Below, piece after piece: positions 1 to 8,773 of a stretch of DNA of 53,356 bases; position 1 is the first letter of the stretch, and every line of letters starts with the position of its first letter. The stretch covers positions 150,920-204,275 of the forward strand of contig NZ_KB894690.1 of the NCBI RefSeq assembly GCF_000374565.1. Direction: 5' to 3'. The notes under the pieces are model-generated. The model was given only the letters and a program-made list of their open reading frames with translations. It did not search any database and was not told where the DNA came from. Source of the stretch: Siminovitchia fordii DSM 16014 = CIP 108821. Lineage in GTDB: Bacteria; Bacillota; Bacilli; Bacillales; Bacillaceae_C. The position numbers and the translations under genes were made by a program.

Positions 1-204
1 GGAGATGAACAGGATCCAGGAAACGAGGACGGCTCTGCTGAGGAAAATGGTGGAGATGAACAGGATCCAGGAAACGAGGACGGCTCTACTGAGGAAAATG
101 GTGGAGATGAACAGGATCCAGGAAACGAGGACGGTTCCGCTGAAGAAAACGGCGGAGATAAACAAGAGCCGGGAAAAGAAGATGGCACGACTGAAGAAAA
201 TGAG
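1..204 (+). repeat. 51-bp tandem coding repeat, 4 units
   Basis: Units begin at 1, 52, 103 and 154. The first three are nearly identical and the fourth has diverged. Each encodes a 17-residue acidic spacer starting GDEQDPGNEDGS. The array may continue left of the window. It forms a flexible stalk ahead of the first visible NEAT domain. Confidence 0.9.
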
Positions 205-3200
205 GATGGAGAAAAAACTGATCCAGAAACAATCACACTGGAAGAAGGAAATTACACAATTGATCTTGAGGCCTTGCATGCTAAAGAGGATAAACCATCC
301 GGCATGGCAAGGTATATTGATAAGACGGCTTCACTAGCCGTGAAAGCTGGTAAAACCTTTCTGACGCTTACCTTAACTGATCATAAGACAGTTACCGGTT
401 TTCAAGTAGAAGGAAAGCAGCCGGTAAAAGAGGAAGTAAATGAAGCTGACAATACGAGAGCTGTCACGTATGAGTTTGATCAATTGACAACGATAATGAA
501 CGCGCAAGTCCAATATACGGTAGGTGCTCATAACGGTGACCAGCCGCTTCGACTTCAATTTAACAAGGACAGCATTACAGAAGCAGATGAAAAAGAGGAA
601 GATGGAGATACGGATCATCCGAAATATGCAGATGGAGTTTACACATTGCCATTTGTCGTATGGAAAGAGCTTGTGGATGAGCAATCTGTAGCGGATGATT
701 ATTTCGAAAAGCCGGCTAAGCTAACCATTGAAAATGGAAAGTACACTGTCCAAGCTGAATTAAAGAACAGTTCATGGTGGCAGTATTTCAAAGTTCAATC
801 TGGCAATGATTTTATTGATGTTACTGAAGTAAGTAAAGATGAAGAAAAGGATACAAAAATCGTTGAATTTAAAGTAGATGATCTTGATCAAATCCTAAAT
901 GCCAAAGTGCATATTATCGTTCCATTCATTAATTACGATAATCAATATGACATCCGCTTTAAATTTGATCCGAGTAAAATGGAACTCCAAAATGGGGATA
1001 ATAAGCCAGAACCAATATATTTGGAAGAAGGAAATTATACAATTGCTCTTAATGCCTTGCATGCTAAGGAGGATAAACCATCCGGCATGGCAAGATATAT
1101 TGACCAGACAGCTTCCCTGGCGGTAAAAGGTGGAAAAACTCTTCTGACACTTACGTTAACTGATCATAAGACAGTCACTGGTTTTCAAGTGGAAGGAAAG
1201 CAGCCAGTAAAAGAAGAAGTAGATGAAGCGAAAAATACGAGAGCAGTCACGTATGAACTTGATGAGCTAACAACGATGATGAACGCGCAAGTGCAGTATA
1301 CGGTAGGTGCTCACAATGGTGACCAACCGCTTCGTCTAGCATTCGATGAAGACAGTGTATCAGAAGTCGTTGTGGAAGAACCTGAAGAGACTTCGACTCC
1401 AATACATTTGGAAGAAGGAAATTATACAATTGACCTTGAGGCCTTGCATGCTAAAGAAGATAAACCATCCGGTATGGCAAGGTATATTGACCAGACAGCT
1501 TCCCTAGCAGTAAAAGATGGAAAAACCCTTCTAACGCTTACGTTAACTGATCATAAGACAGTCACTGGTTTTCAAGTGGAAGGAAAGCAGCCAGTAACAG
1601 AAGAAGTAAATGAAGCGAAAAATACGAGAGCAGTCACGTATGAACTTGATGAGCTAACAACGATGATGAACGCGCAAGTGCAGTATACGGTAGGTGCTCA
1701 CAATGGAGACCAACCGCTTCGCCTTCAGTTTAACAAGGACACCGTGACGGTGGTAGAAGATGATGACAAGGACGAAGAAGTAGATCAATCGAAATACAAA
1801 GATGGAGTTTATAAGCTACCGTTTGTCGTGTGGCAAGCAGAGAAGGATGAGAAATCTGTAGCGGATGATTATTTCGAAAAGCCAGCCCAACTGACCATAG
1901 AAGATGGAAAGTACACTGTCCAAGCTGAATTAAAGAATAGTTCATGGTGGCAGTATTTCAAGGTACAATCAGGTAATGATTTTATTGATGTTACCACAGT
2001 TAGTGAAGATGTGAAGAAAGGTACAAGGATTGTTAAATTTAAAGTAGATGATCTTGATCAAATCCTAAATGCCAAAGTGCATATTATCGTTCCATTCATT
2101 AATTACGATAATAAGTATGACATCCGCTTTAAATTTGATACAAGTGAAATCCCATTATCAGGAGAAAACCCGGGTGAAGGACCAGGAGAAAACCCGGGTG
2201 AAGGGCCAGGAGAAAACCCGGGTGAAGGGCCAGGAGAAAACCCGGGTGAAGGGCCAGGAGAAAACCCGGGTGAAGGACCAGGAAAAAATCCGGGTGAAGA
2301 TGATTCGAAATACAAAGATGGAGTTTACACGCTACCGTTTGCCGTGTGGAAAGATAAAGAAAATATTTCTTCTGTAGCTGATGGTTATTTTATTAAACCG
2401 GCAACAGTCAAAATTGAAAAAGGGAAATATACGGTTCAGACCACATTAAAAAATGGTTCGTGGTGGAAGTCATTCCAGACAGCTTTTGGTAACAAATTTA
2501 AAGAGGTAAAAACTGTAAGTGAGAACAAGAAGGATGACACACGCATCGTTCAATTTGCTGTCGAAGATTTGGATGAAATTTTAAATGGTAAAGTCCACAT
2601 CATTGTCAAAGGAATTCCAGGTTTCGAATACGACAACAAATATGACATCCGCTTTAAGTTCCATACAGACCAACTTAAGCTAGTACAAAATGGCGATAAC
2701 GGATTTGTGGATGATAGCAAAGATCCAATCGGAGGAGACAATAACGGTCATTCGAATAATGGAAATCAAAACGGCAATAACAACAGCAATAACAACGGTC
2801 AAAATGGTGGCCATGGCAATGGGGGACAACATCAAGTCATCGACCCGAGAAACTTAAAAGATGGAGAGTATTCAATTGAATACAAAGTATTAAAATACAA
2901 TACGAACCAAACATCTGTGATGAATGATTATGTTGTAAGCCCTGGTCATCTGAAAGTAAAAGATGGAAAGAAACTTTTAGCGATTACGCTAAAAAATAGT
3001 TCATGGATTACAGACTTTAAAGTCAATCAACAAGGGAAATTAGCTGCGACGACAGTATTAAGTACAGACACTAAGGCGGATACTCGTGTCGTAGAATTTG
3101 AAGTAGGCGATTTATTTAAAAAGCTGGATGCTTGGGTAAAAGTCGACTTTGACATTCCAGGCTTAAGCTATCACAACGAGTATGATGTGCAATTTGCTTT

Positions 3201-3510
3201 CGATCCAAATTCTATCAAGCTATTAAAAGCGGGAGAAACTTACCCGCCTAAAGGCGAGGTAGACGATAAGAAGCTAAAGCCGAATGGAGAAACTAAGTCT
3301 GAGCAAGATAATGAAACTGATACTACAGTCCCTGCATTTGACCGTAATGGCGATAACATTAATAAAAATAACGGCGGCATTACGAACAAACTAGGAATCA
3401 ATCCTAAAACAGCTGATAAAGCAAAAATTATTTTATTTGCCACTTTATTAATGGGATCACTCATTTTATTAATCATTAAGTGGCGTAGAAAACTAGGTAC
3501 GAATAATTAA
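1..3510 (+). CDS. NEAT-domain cell-wall haem/haemoprotein receptor (5' partial)
   Basis: The reading frame is open from base 1, so the gene starts left of the window; 1169 codons are visible. After acidic repeats (residues 1-68) come seven NEAT domains beginning near residues 78, 208, 338, 467, 598, 770 and 952. They fall into two types. Domains 2, 5, 6 and 7 have the S-x-A/M-D-x-Y helix region and a YxxxY motif in the last strand (for example YDNQY, YHNEY), the tyrosine pair that binds haem in Isd proteins. Domains 1, 3 and 4 are near copies of one another, carry KPSGMARYID, and have no YxxxY (VGAHNGDQPLRL instead). Linkers are Pro-Gly-Glu-rich (721-768) and Asn-Gly-rich (about 900-948). The C-terminus is NPKTA (residue 1134), a hydrophobic segment and KWRRK, a sortase B-type signal; a class B sortase lies four genes downstream. 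Role: surface capture of haem or haemoprotein for the importer that follows. Confidence 0.93.
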   Translation, partial: GDEQDPGNEDGSAEENGGDEQDPGNEDGSTEENGGDEQDPGNEDGSAEENGGDKQEPGKEDGTTEENEDGEKTDPETITLEEGNYTIDLEALHAKEDKPSGMARYIDKTASLAVKAGKTFLTLTLTDHKTVTGFQVEGKQPVKEEVNEADNTRAVTYEFDQLTTIMNAQVQYTVGAHNGDQPLRLQFNKDSITEADEKEEDGDTDHPKYADGVYTLPFVVWKELVDEQSVADDYFEKPAKLTIENGKYTVQAELKNSSWWQYFKVQSGNDFIDVTEVSKDEEKDTKIVEFKVDDLDQILNAKVHIIVPFINYDNQYDIRFKFDPSKMELQNGDNKPEPIYLEEGNYTIALNALHAKEDKPSGMARYIDQTASLAVKGGKTLLTLTLTDHKTVTGFQVEGKQPVKEEVDEAKNTRAVTYELDELTTMMNAQVQYTVGAHNGDQPLRLAFDEDSVSEVVVEEPEETSTPIHLEEGNYTIDLEALHAKEDKPSGMARYIDQTASLAVKDGKTLLTLTLTDHKTVTGFQVEGKQPVTEEVNEAKNTRAVTYELDELTTMMNAQVQYTVGAHNGDQPLRLQFNKDTVTVVEDDDKDEEVDQSKYKDGVYKLPFVVWQAEKDEKSVADDYFEKPAQLTIEDGKYTVQAELKNSSWWQYFKVQSGNDFIDVTTVSEDVKKGTRIVKFKVDDLDQILNAKVHIIVPFINYDNKYDIRFKFDTSEIPLSGENPGEGPGENPGEGPGENPGEGPGENPGEGPGENPGEGPGKNPGEDDSKYKDGVYTLPFAVWKDKENISSVADGYFIKPATVKIEKGKYTVQTTLKNGSWWKSFQTAFGNKFKEVKTVSENKKDDTRIVQFAVEDLDEILNGKVHIIVKGIPGFEYDNKYDIRFKFHTDQLKLVQNGDNGFVDDSKDPIGGDNNGHSNNGNQNGNNNSNNNGQNGGHGNGGQHQVIDPRNLKDGEYSIEYKVLKYNTNQTSVMNDYVVSPGHLKVKDGKKLLAITLKNSSWITDFKVNQQGKLAATTVLSTDTKADTRVVEFEVGDLFKKLDAWVKVDFDIPGLSYHNEYDVQFAFDPNSIKLLKAGETYPPKGEVDDKKLKPNGETKSEQDNETDTTVPAFDRNGDNINKNNGGITNKLGINPKTADKAKIILFATLLMGSLILLIIKWRRKLGTNN
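2161..2304 (+). repeat. 24-bp tandem coding repeat, 6 units
   Basis: Five near-perfect 24-bp units plus a degenerate sixth (from 2281) encode GENPGEGP-type octapeptides. They form a Pro/Gly/Glu spacer between NEAT domains 5 and 6. Confidence 0.92.
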
Positions 3511-3525
3511 GAAGTACGTTAAGTC

Positions 3526-3567
3526 GAGTCTTGTTGCCTTTGTTCTTGGTAACAAGACTCCTGTTTT
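3526..3567 (+). terminator. Hairpin terminator after the NEAT gene
   Basis: A 13-bp stem (3526-3538 with 3548-3560, one G-U pair) with a 9-nt loop is followed by CTGTTTTG. The T-run is interrupted, so it may act as a partial terminator that lowers transcription into the haem-transport genes. Confidence 0.65.
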
Positions 3568-3601
3568 GATAAATATGTCTTGCTATGGGTGGGAACTTCT
3601 T

Positions 3602-4483
3602 ATGAAAAGGAAAATCCTTATTATGTTGATGGTTGTCATCTTGTTACTCATAGGCTGTTCATCTGAAAAAAATGCAAAGAAAACAATAAAAGAGAATAAT
3701 GATCCTGAAAATAATCGTATAGTAGCTACGACGGTGGCAGTAACTGAAATAATGGATGCATTGGAAATTGATTTAATCGGTATTCCAACAAGCTATAAAA
3801 AATTGCCCGAGAGATACAAGGGGATTACAGAAGTAGGAAATCCGATGAGTCCAGATATGGAATTGATTATGTCATTGCATCCGAAAGAAGTTATGTCTGT
3901 TACCACATTAAAGTATGATTTGGAGTCTGTTTTTGATGATGCAGGCATTACTACGCGATATGTAAACTTAGAGAGTATCGATGATATGTACTCAGAAGTT
4001 TTAAAGATCGGAGAACAATATCATCGTCAAGAGCAAGCAGAGAAAATAGTAAATGAATTTGATGAAAAATTGATAGAAATTGAGAAAAAAATTGAAGGGA
4101 AACCTGCGCCTAAGGTACTCATTTTAATGGGGGTCCCCGGAAGCTATTTAGTTGCGACGGATCGTTCGTACATAGGCGACCTGGTTAAAAAGTGCGGCGG
4201 TATAAATGTTTTTTCTGGAGAAAAAGTTGAATATCTCGCCTCTAATACCGAACATTTACAGCAATCAAATCCTGATATTATTTTACGGGCGGCACACGGA
4301 ATGCCGGATGAAGTGGTAGAAATGTTTGACAAGGAATTTAAGGAAAATGATATTTGGAAACATTTTAATGCTGTAAAAAATAATCGGGTATACGATTTGG
4401 AGGAGACTCTTTTCGGTACGACCGGAAACTTAGCGGCGCCTGAAGCGTTAGATGTGATGGTAAAACTGCTCTATTCGGAATAA
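3602..4483 (+). CDS. isdE: Haem ABC transporter substrate-binding lipoprotein (IsdE-like)
   Basis: A 293-residue lipoprotein with an N-terminal signal peptide ending in lipobox LLIGC (Cys19), followed by a periplasmic-binding-protein fold of the FecB/BtuF type. Members accept haem at the membrane surface from NEAT proteins and pass it to the permease. The ATG at 3602 is preferred over the frame opening at 3566 because the signal peptide begins there and a GGGTGGG site precedes it. It is followed by the permease and ATPase genes, and lies between the NEAT receptor and the sortase, which supports haem rather than siderophore as the ligand. The exact ligand is inferred from context. Confidence 0.88.
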   Translation: MKRKILIMLMVVILLLIGCSSEKNAKKTIKENNDPENNRIVATTVAVTEIMDALEIDLIGIPTSYKKLPERYKGITEVGNPMSPDMELIMSLHPKEVMSVTTLKYDLESVFDDAGITTRYVNLESIDDMYSEVLKIGEQYHRQEQAEKIVNEFDEKLIEIEKKIEGKPAPKVLILMGVPGSYLVATDRSYIGDLVKKCGGINVFSGEKVEYLASNTEHLQQSNPDIILRAAHGMPDEVVEMFDKEFKENDIWKHFNAVKNNRVYDLEETLFGTTGNLAAPEALDVMVKLLYSE

Positions 4484-4523
4484 GGGTGGAATAGATCGCT
4501 GTCTATTGAAAAGGATGTTCTAA

Positions 4524-5507
4524 ATGAAGAAAAAATGGCTTAGTTTTATGACAATAATTGTATTATTAATGATTGCGCTTATCTACTCGGTCAATGCCGG
4601 CAGTATTCATGTTTCTTTCGGTGAATTAATAAACGGGCTAATAACTGGTACAAATGGAGACGTTCAAGTCATTAGAGATTTACGTCTGCCGAGGATTATT
4701 ATTGCAGTGTTTGCAGGAGCGTCTCTATCGGTTTCGGGAGTGTTGCTGCAAGCAGTGATGAGGAACCCATTAGCAGAGCCAGGAATAATCGGTGTTTCAT
4801 CAGGTGCAGGTTTTATGGCGATGTTAATGGTCGTAATCTTTCCGACTTTATATTTCTATATGCCTTTGTTTGCTTTTTTAGGTGGTGCCCTGGCATTTTT
4901 TCTTGTCTATTCCATCTCGTGGAAATCAGGTTTAGATCCGTTGCGGATGATTTTAATTGGAGTGGCAATCAATGCGATTTTTACAAGTTTAAGCCAAACG
5001 TTTAATTACCGGGGAAGTTATACAACATCGATGGTACAAGAAGTAACAACATCCACTTTGGCGATGAAGAAGTGGAGTGATGTGGAAATAATGGTTATTT
5101 ACGGGACAATCGGATTACTTCTGGCCTTAACGGTTTATGCTTGGTGTAACTATTTGGCATTGGAAGATAAAACAGCAAAAAGCCTGGGGTTTAATGTGAA
5201 CTTAGCTCGTTTTGTCATTTCAGGAATTGCGGTGTTGCTTGCTTCAGTCGCTACGGCCACTGCTGGATTGTTCGTATTTGTGGGGCTGCTTGTACCGCAT
5301 ATCGGCCGAATACTGGTTGGAACAGATCATAAAGTACTCATCCCTTTTTCTGCGCTACTAGGTGCACTATTAATTTTACTATCGGATACGCTGGGAAGAA
5401 CATTAATAGCTCCAAATGAAATTCCTGCATCGATCATTATGGCATTGATTGGTGGGCCATTTTTAATATTCTTACTTAGAAAGAGTGATCGTATCTATGG
5501 AAATTAA
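4524..5507 (+). CDS. isdF: Haem/iron ABC transporter permease (FecCD family, IsdF-like)
   Basis: A 327-residue, very hydrophobic protein with about nine or ten membrane segments. It shows the FecCD hallmarks LRLPRIIIAVFAGASL, RNPLAEPGIIGVSSGAG and, near the end, FVGLLVPHIGR. It forms the homodimeric membrane channel of a BtuCD-type importer. An AAAGGA site precedes the ATG. It overlaps the start of the ATPase gene, indicating translational coupling. Length and motifs are normal for the family; haem specificity comes from the gene neighbourhood. Confidence 0.9.
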   Translation: MKKKWLSFMTIIVLLMIALIYSVNAGSIHVSFGELINGLITGTNGDVQVIRDLRLPRIIIAVFAGASLSVSGVLLQAVMRNPLAEPGIIGVSSGAGFMAMLMVVIFPTLYFYMPLFAFLGGALAFFLVYSISWKSGLDPLRMILIGVAINAIFTSLSQTFNYRGSYTTSMVQEVTTSTLAMKKWSDVEIMVIYGTIGLLLALTVYAWCNYLALEDKTAKSLGFNVNLARFVISGIAVLLASVATATAGLFVFVGLLVPHIGRILVGTDHKVLIPFSALLGALLILLSDTLGRTLIAPNEIPASIIMALIGGPFLIFLLRKSDRIYGN

Positions 5508-6270
5508 AGATATTACCTATTCATATGATAAGAAAACGAATCATCTAAAAAATATTTCCAGTAAGATTGATCAGCATAAGATTACGACCATTATTGGCCC
5601 AAATGGATCAGGGAAGTCGACTTTGTTAGGGATATTAGCCAATAGCTATGCACCGAATAAAGGGCAAGTTATGATAGATGGGAAGCAACTGCATCATATA
5701 AAGCCGAAGGCACTGGCTAAAAAAATTGCGATTGTACATCAACAAAATAGTGCACCAGCTGATATGACAGTAGAAAAGCTGACAAGCTATGGAAGACTGC
5801 CGTACAAATCAATCTTTTCCAATCAGACGTCTGATGATCAACAAGCTGTCGAATGGGCTTTACAAAAAACAAATTTAATAGATAAGAAGAATAAAATGAT
5901 CAGTGAGCTATCGGGAGGAGAGCGGCAACGTGCTTGGATTGCAATGACATTGGCGCAAAGCACTCCATATCTATTTCTGGATGAACCAACCACTTATTTA
6001 GATATTTATTATCAGTATGAGATATTGGAATTGGTCAAACAGTTAAATAGCGAAAATGGTTTAACGATTGTGATGGTGCTTCATGATATTAATCAAGCTA
6101 TTCGTTATAGTGATACGATCATGGTGATGAAAGATGGAAAACTGATAAAGAAAGGCACTCCTGAACATGTCGTTACTTCTGAATTGATTCAAGAAATATA
6201 CGGAGTGCAGGCGATTGTCAAAATGGATGAAGAATCCGGTTTGTATATTCTCCCTTTGGGAACCCAATAA
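5497..6270 (+). CDS. Haem/iron ABC transporter ATP-binding protein
   Basis: A 257-residue ABC ATPase of the FepC/FhuC type. Walker A GPNGSGKST is at residues 34-42. The signature LSGGERQR, Walker B YLFLDEPT and switch HD are all present. It should energise the permease encoded immediately upstream, whose last codons it overlaps. The ATG at 5497 is chosen because the family begins MEIKDITYSYD-like; a GTG at 5485 in the same frame has no better ribosome site. No residue needed for activity is missing. Confidence 0.9.
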   Translation: MEIKDITYSYDKKTNHLKNISSKIDQHKITTIIGPNGSGKSTLLGILANSYAPNKGQVMIDGKQLHHIKPKALAKKIAIVHQQNSAPADMTVEKLTSYGRLPYKSIFSNQTSDDQQAVEWALQKTNLIDKKNKMISELSGGERQRAWIAMTLAQSTPYLFLDEPTTYLDIYYQYEILELVKQLNSENGLTIVMVLHDINQAIRYSDTIMVMKDGKLIKKGTPEHVVTSELIQEIYGVQAIVKMDEESGLYILPLGTQ

Positions 6271-6293
6271 TCTTTTTGCTTGAGGTGTTGATA

Positions 6294-7064
6294 ATGAGCG
6301 GAGAACGGCAAAAGAAAGGGAGCATCGGACAAAAGGTGTTCACCATCTTATGTTTAATCGTCCTTGTTTATTCGGGATATGAGCTGGCGAGCATTTTCAT
6401 CGGTTATTACAAAAATCGCCAGGTTTTGGCAGAAGTCCAGGAACTCTATTATAATGAACATTCCGCTGAAATCGAGGAGGTCAAAGAAGGTGAGATTCGT
6501 CCTCAGTTTCATAAATTGCTTCAGATAAACCCTGATATAATAGGTTGGATCACCATTGATGATACGAAGGTTAATTATCCGATCTTGCAGGCAGATACAA
6601 ATGAGTATTATCTGTACCGGAATTATAAAAAGGAAGACTCTCGTGCGGGCAGTATTTTCATGGATTACAGGAATGATATTACTGCACATGATCGGAATAC
6701 CATTATCTATGGCCATTCTATGAAAGATGGTTCCATGTTCAATCAGTTGAAGAAGTTCCTTGATCAAGATTTCTTTGAATCGCATCAAACGATTTATTTT
6801 GATTCGCTGTATGGCGCTTACGATGCGAAAGTGTTTGCCGTTTATCATACAACAACCGATTTTGACTATATTCAAACGGAATTCGATTCGGACGAAGAGT
6901 ATGCCGCTCTTTTACAGAAGATGATGGATGAATCAATTTATTGGACAGATGTTGAATTGCAGGCTGATGATCAAGTCCTCACCTTATCAACCTGTGATTA
7001 CTTGCTGGATCCCGATAAGGGAAGATTTGTAGTACAAGCGAAGCTGGTTCCGAGAAATGGCTAA
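6294..7064 (+). CDS. srtB: Class B sortase
   Basis: A 256-residue membrane-anchored transpeptidase. An N-terminal hydrophobic segment (about residues 14-36) is followed by the sortase barrel with catalytic His141 (YGHSM), Cys234 (LSTCDY) and Arg244 (GRFVV). The TLSTC-D-Y context and length fit class B, which recognises NPxTx signals. The NEAT protein of this cluster ends in NPKTA, the probable substrate. GAGGTG precedes the ATG at 6294. It is the last gene of the haem cluster, 23 bases after the ATPase. Confidence 0.93.
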   Translation: MSGERQKKGSIGQKVFTILCLIVLVYSGYELASIFIGYYKNRQVLAEVQELYYNEHSAEIEEVKEGEIRPQFHKLLQINPDIIGWITIDDTKVNYPILQADTNEYYLYRNYKKEDSRAGSIFMDYRNDITAHDRNTIIYGHSMKDGSMFNQLKKFLDQDFFESHQTIYFDSLYGAYDAKVFAVYHTTTDFDYIQTEFDSDEEYAALLQKMMDESIYWTDVELQADDQVLTLSTCDYLLDPDKGRFVVQAKLVPRNG

Positions 7065-7147
7065 ATAGTCCGCTTGAGAGTGATAGGAATCGGTTTTGCT
7101 GATTAATATTGAACAAGGGGATGTTTATAAAGGTAATTGGACATCAG

Positions 7148-7178
7148 GACGGGCTTATCGCCCGTTCTTTGTTGTTTC
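7148..7178 (+). terminator. Terminator after the sortase gene
   Basis: A 7-bp GC-rich stem (GACGGGC at 7148-7154 with 7160-7166) and a 5-nt loop are followed by a T-rich tail. This is a typical intrinsic terminator about 85 bases past the sortase stop. Confidence 0.8.
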
Positions 7179-7183
7179 CGGTG

Positions 7184-7640
7184 GGTCACGATTGGGGGAG
7201 AAAGATGCCCATTTTAGGCGGTTTACCTAAAAAGCGGTCACGATTAGTGAGGCAAGGTGCCCGTTCCAGACGGTTTTTTTAAAAACCGGTCACGATTAAT
7301 GAGGAAAAGTGCCCGTTTTAGTCGGTTTTCAGTAAAAGCGGTCACCATTAGTGAGGAAAGATGCCCGTTTTAGTCGGTTTTCAGTAAAAGCGGGCACGAT
7401 TAGTGGAGAAAGATGCCCGTTTTAGTCGGTTTTCAGTAAAAGCGGTCACCATTAGTGAGGAAAGTTGCCCAATCTAGTCGGTTATCAGTAAAAACGGTCA
7501 CGATTAGTGAAGAAAGGTTCCCGTTTTATGCGGTTATCAGTAAAAGCGGTCACCATTAGTGGGGAAAGATGCCCATTTTAGTCGGTTTCCCTAAAAAGCG
7601 GTCACGATTGGTGAAGAAAGGTACCCGTGTTTTCCTTTGA
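7184..7640. repeat. 52-bp intergenic tandem repeat, 9 units
   Basis: Units start with GGTCAC(G/C)ATT at 7184, 7236, 7288, 7340, 7392, 7444, 7496, 7548 and 7600; the ninth is incomplete. Period is exactly 52 bp, not a multiple of three, and no convincing gene crosses it. Within units, TGCCCGTTTT and AAAAGCGG(T/G)CA form an inverted repeat, so each unit can fold into a hairpin, and paired changes across it are visible in some copies. The rest of the 7065-7749 gap holds the sortase terminator, this array and the terminator of the next gene. Function unknown; it is a minisatellite-like array, not CRISPR. Confidence 0.92.
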
Positions 7641-7694
7641 GGAAATACCCTAAATCAAATAGGTGTAGTACTTAGAGGGGGACAGTGTACAGGG

Positions 7695-7735
7695 GAAAAA
7701 AGAGAAATAAAAAATGCCCCCGGTTATTGGAAGCA
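7695..7735 (-). terminator. Terminator of the DUF420 gene
   Basis: On the minus strand TGCTTCC and GGGGGCA (7729-7735 with 7715-7721) pair, with two G-U pairs, and are followed by TTTTTTATTTCTC. Confidence 0.7.
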
Positions 7736-7749
7736 CTCCTTAAAACGTA

Positions 7750-8304
7750 TTATCCATAATAAGGCGAAATCATAATATAGACCAGTACGCCTGTAAAGCT
7801 AACGTACAACCAGATCGGCATCGTCCAGCGGGCGATTTTTCTATGTCGATCATTTTCCATGTTCCATGCGCGTGCAACACTAGTGAGGGCAAGCGGCACA
7901 ATGGCGGCAGCCAGCGTGATATGTGTAATTAAAACGAAATAATAGATGCCGGCCAACAGCCCCGATCCCCCATATGGCGTGGAAGGTGATAGGAAGTGGA
8001 ACGTTACATACGTGATGAGAAAGAAAAATGTGGTAACGAAAGCCGCATAGATGAAACGGCGGTGAACCTTGATGTTGCGCTTTAGAATCGCAATCAAAGC
8101 CGCAGTCAGAAATACAAAGGTGAAGCTGTTTAAAATGGCATTCATTAAAGGAAGAATTGTGACATCAAAGGCATCGAAGTCCTCGACCCCTGGCATCCCG
8201 GCTAATACTCCTATTGCACCGATAAGCACGACTGAAATCGTAATGATCGCCGGCCGATAGTTTCTCTTCACATGTGTAGCAGTCTCAAAATTGTTATTGT
8301 TCAT
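7750..8304 (-). CDS. DUF420 membrane protein (CtaM/YozB-like)
   Basis: A 184-residue protein with about five membrane segments and conserved histidines (VHRRF, THITL, RHRKIARW). It matches the DUF420 family, whose B. subtilis/S. aureus members (YozB, CtaM) are needed for maturation of haem-copper oxidase aa3. The ATG at 8304 is preferred to a GTG at 8316 because GGAGTG sits nine bases before it. It stands alone; no oxidase gene is in the window, so the role rests on family resemblance. Confidence 0.8.
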   Translation of the reverse strand: MNNNNFETATHVKRNYRPAIITISVVLIGAIGVLAGMPGVEDFDAFDVTILPLMNAILNSFTFVFLTAALIAILKRNIKVHRRFIYAAFVTTFFFLITYVTFHFLSPSTPYGGSGLLAGIYYFVLITHITLAAAIVPLALTSVARAWNMENDRHRKIARWTMPIWLYVSFTGVLVYIMISPYYG

Positions 8305-8773
8305 TATTCGATACACTCCATTAAGGTTTCAATTCGAATTAAGTGTATCACAACCTGTTTCAGGGAGCGTCCATACAGGGAAACGTTCACAGTCTTTTCG
8401 ATTATTTCAATAAAAAGAAGATCCGTCGGCGCATCTTCTATTTGTCTGCAATCCACCGCAAGTTTAAAAAGAGCTTAATCCTTCCGTTTGGCTTCGATCA
8501 TACACCCTAATTTAAGGAGCTGTTTCCTTTTATTTCGTGAAGGAATCGGAAAAACATGCCCACATCCAAAAAACGGTGATGTGGTGAAATCCTCCACGAT
8601 CTTGGATTTGAAATATGCATTTTAGAGAAGCTTCTCCAAAGAGAACCGCTCACGTTTGCAGATGCGGCATCCTTATGATTTTTTGAAATCTGTGAGAGTG
8701 TCCTTGTTTCGGAAGGAGATGGATGATGAGCTTCATGATCAGGCCGGATCTTTGTCATGATTTCATCTTTTCA
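8305..8773. other. Gene-free stretch between DUF420 and AEC genes
   Basis: No convincing gene is seen on either strand; short frames have no ribosome site and no recognisable product. It contains a minus-strand terminator-like hairpin (8412-8439) and a 7-bp inverted repeat (CCACATC/GATGTGG) near 8551-8577. Possibly decayed coding sequence, but I recognise no parent. Confidence 0.5.
8411..8439 (-). terminator. Possible terminator (minus strand)
   Basis: AGAAGAT and ATCTTCT (8433-8439 with 8416-8422) form a 7-bp stem, followed on the minus strand by TTTTTATT. It could end the transcript of the AEC permease, although it lies about 335 bases beyond that stop. Confidence 0.45.

Noticed and set aside
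2103-2315. Pro-Gly-Ser-Phe-rich minus-strand ORF
   Set aside because: It is the antisense shadow of the GENPGEGP repeats.
3511-3601. Fur box upstream of the haem-transport genes
   Set aside because: No 7-1-7 TGATAAT/ATTATCA dyad was found; the iron-regulated promoter is probably left of the window.
7121-7286. Short ORF running from past srtB into the repeat array
   Set aside because: It crosses the srtB terminator and the 52-bp repeat, has no family resemblance and ends by chance in the second unit.
7184-7640. CRISPR array
   Set aside because: The whole 52-bp unit is repeated with no unique spacers, and no cas gene is present.
8507-8758. 83-codon minus-strand ORF downstream of the AEC gene
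   Set aside because: No ribosome site, atypical composition and no recognisable product.
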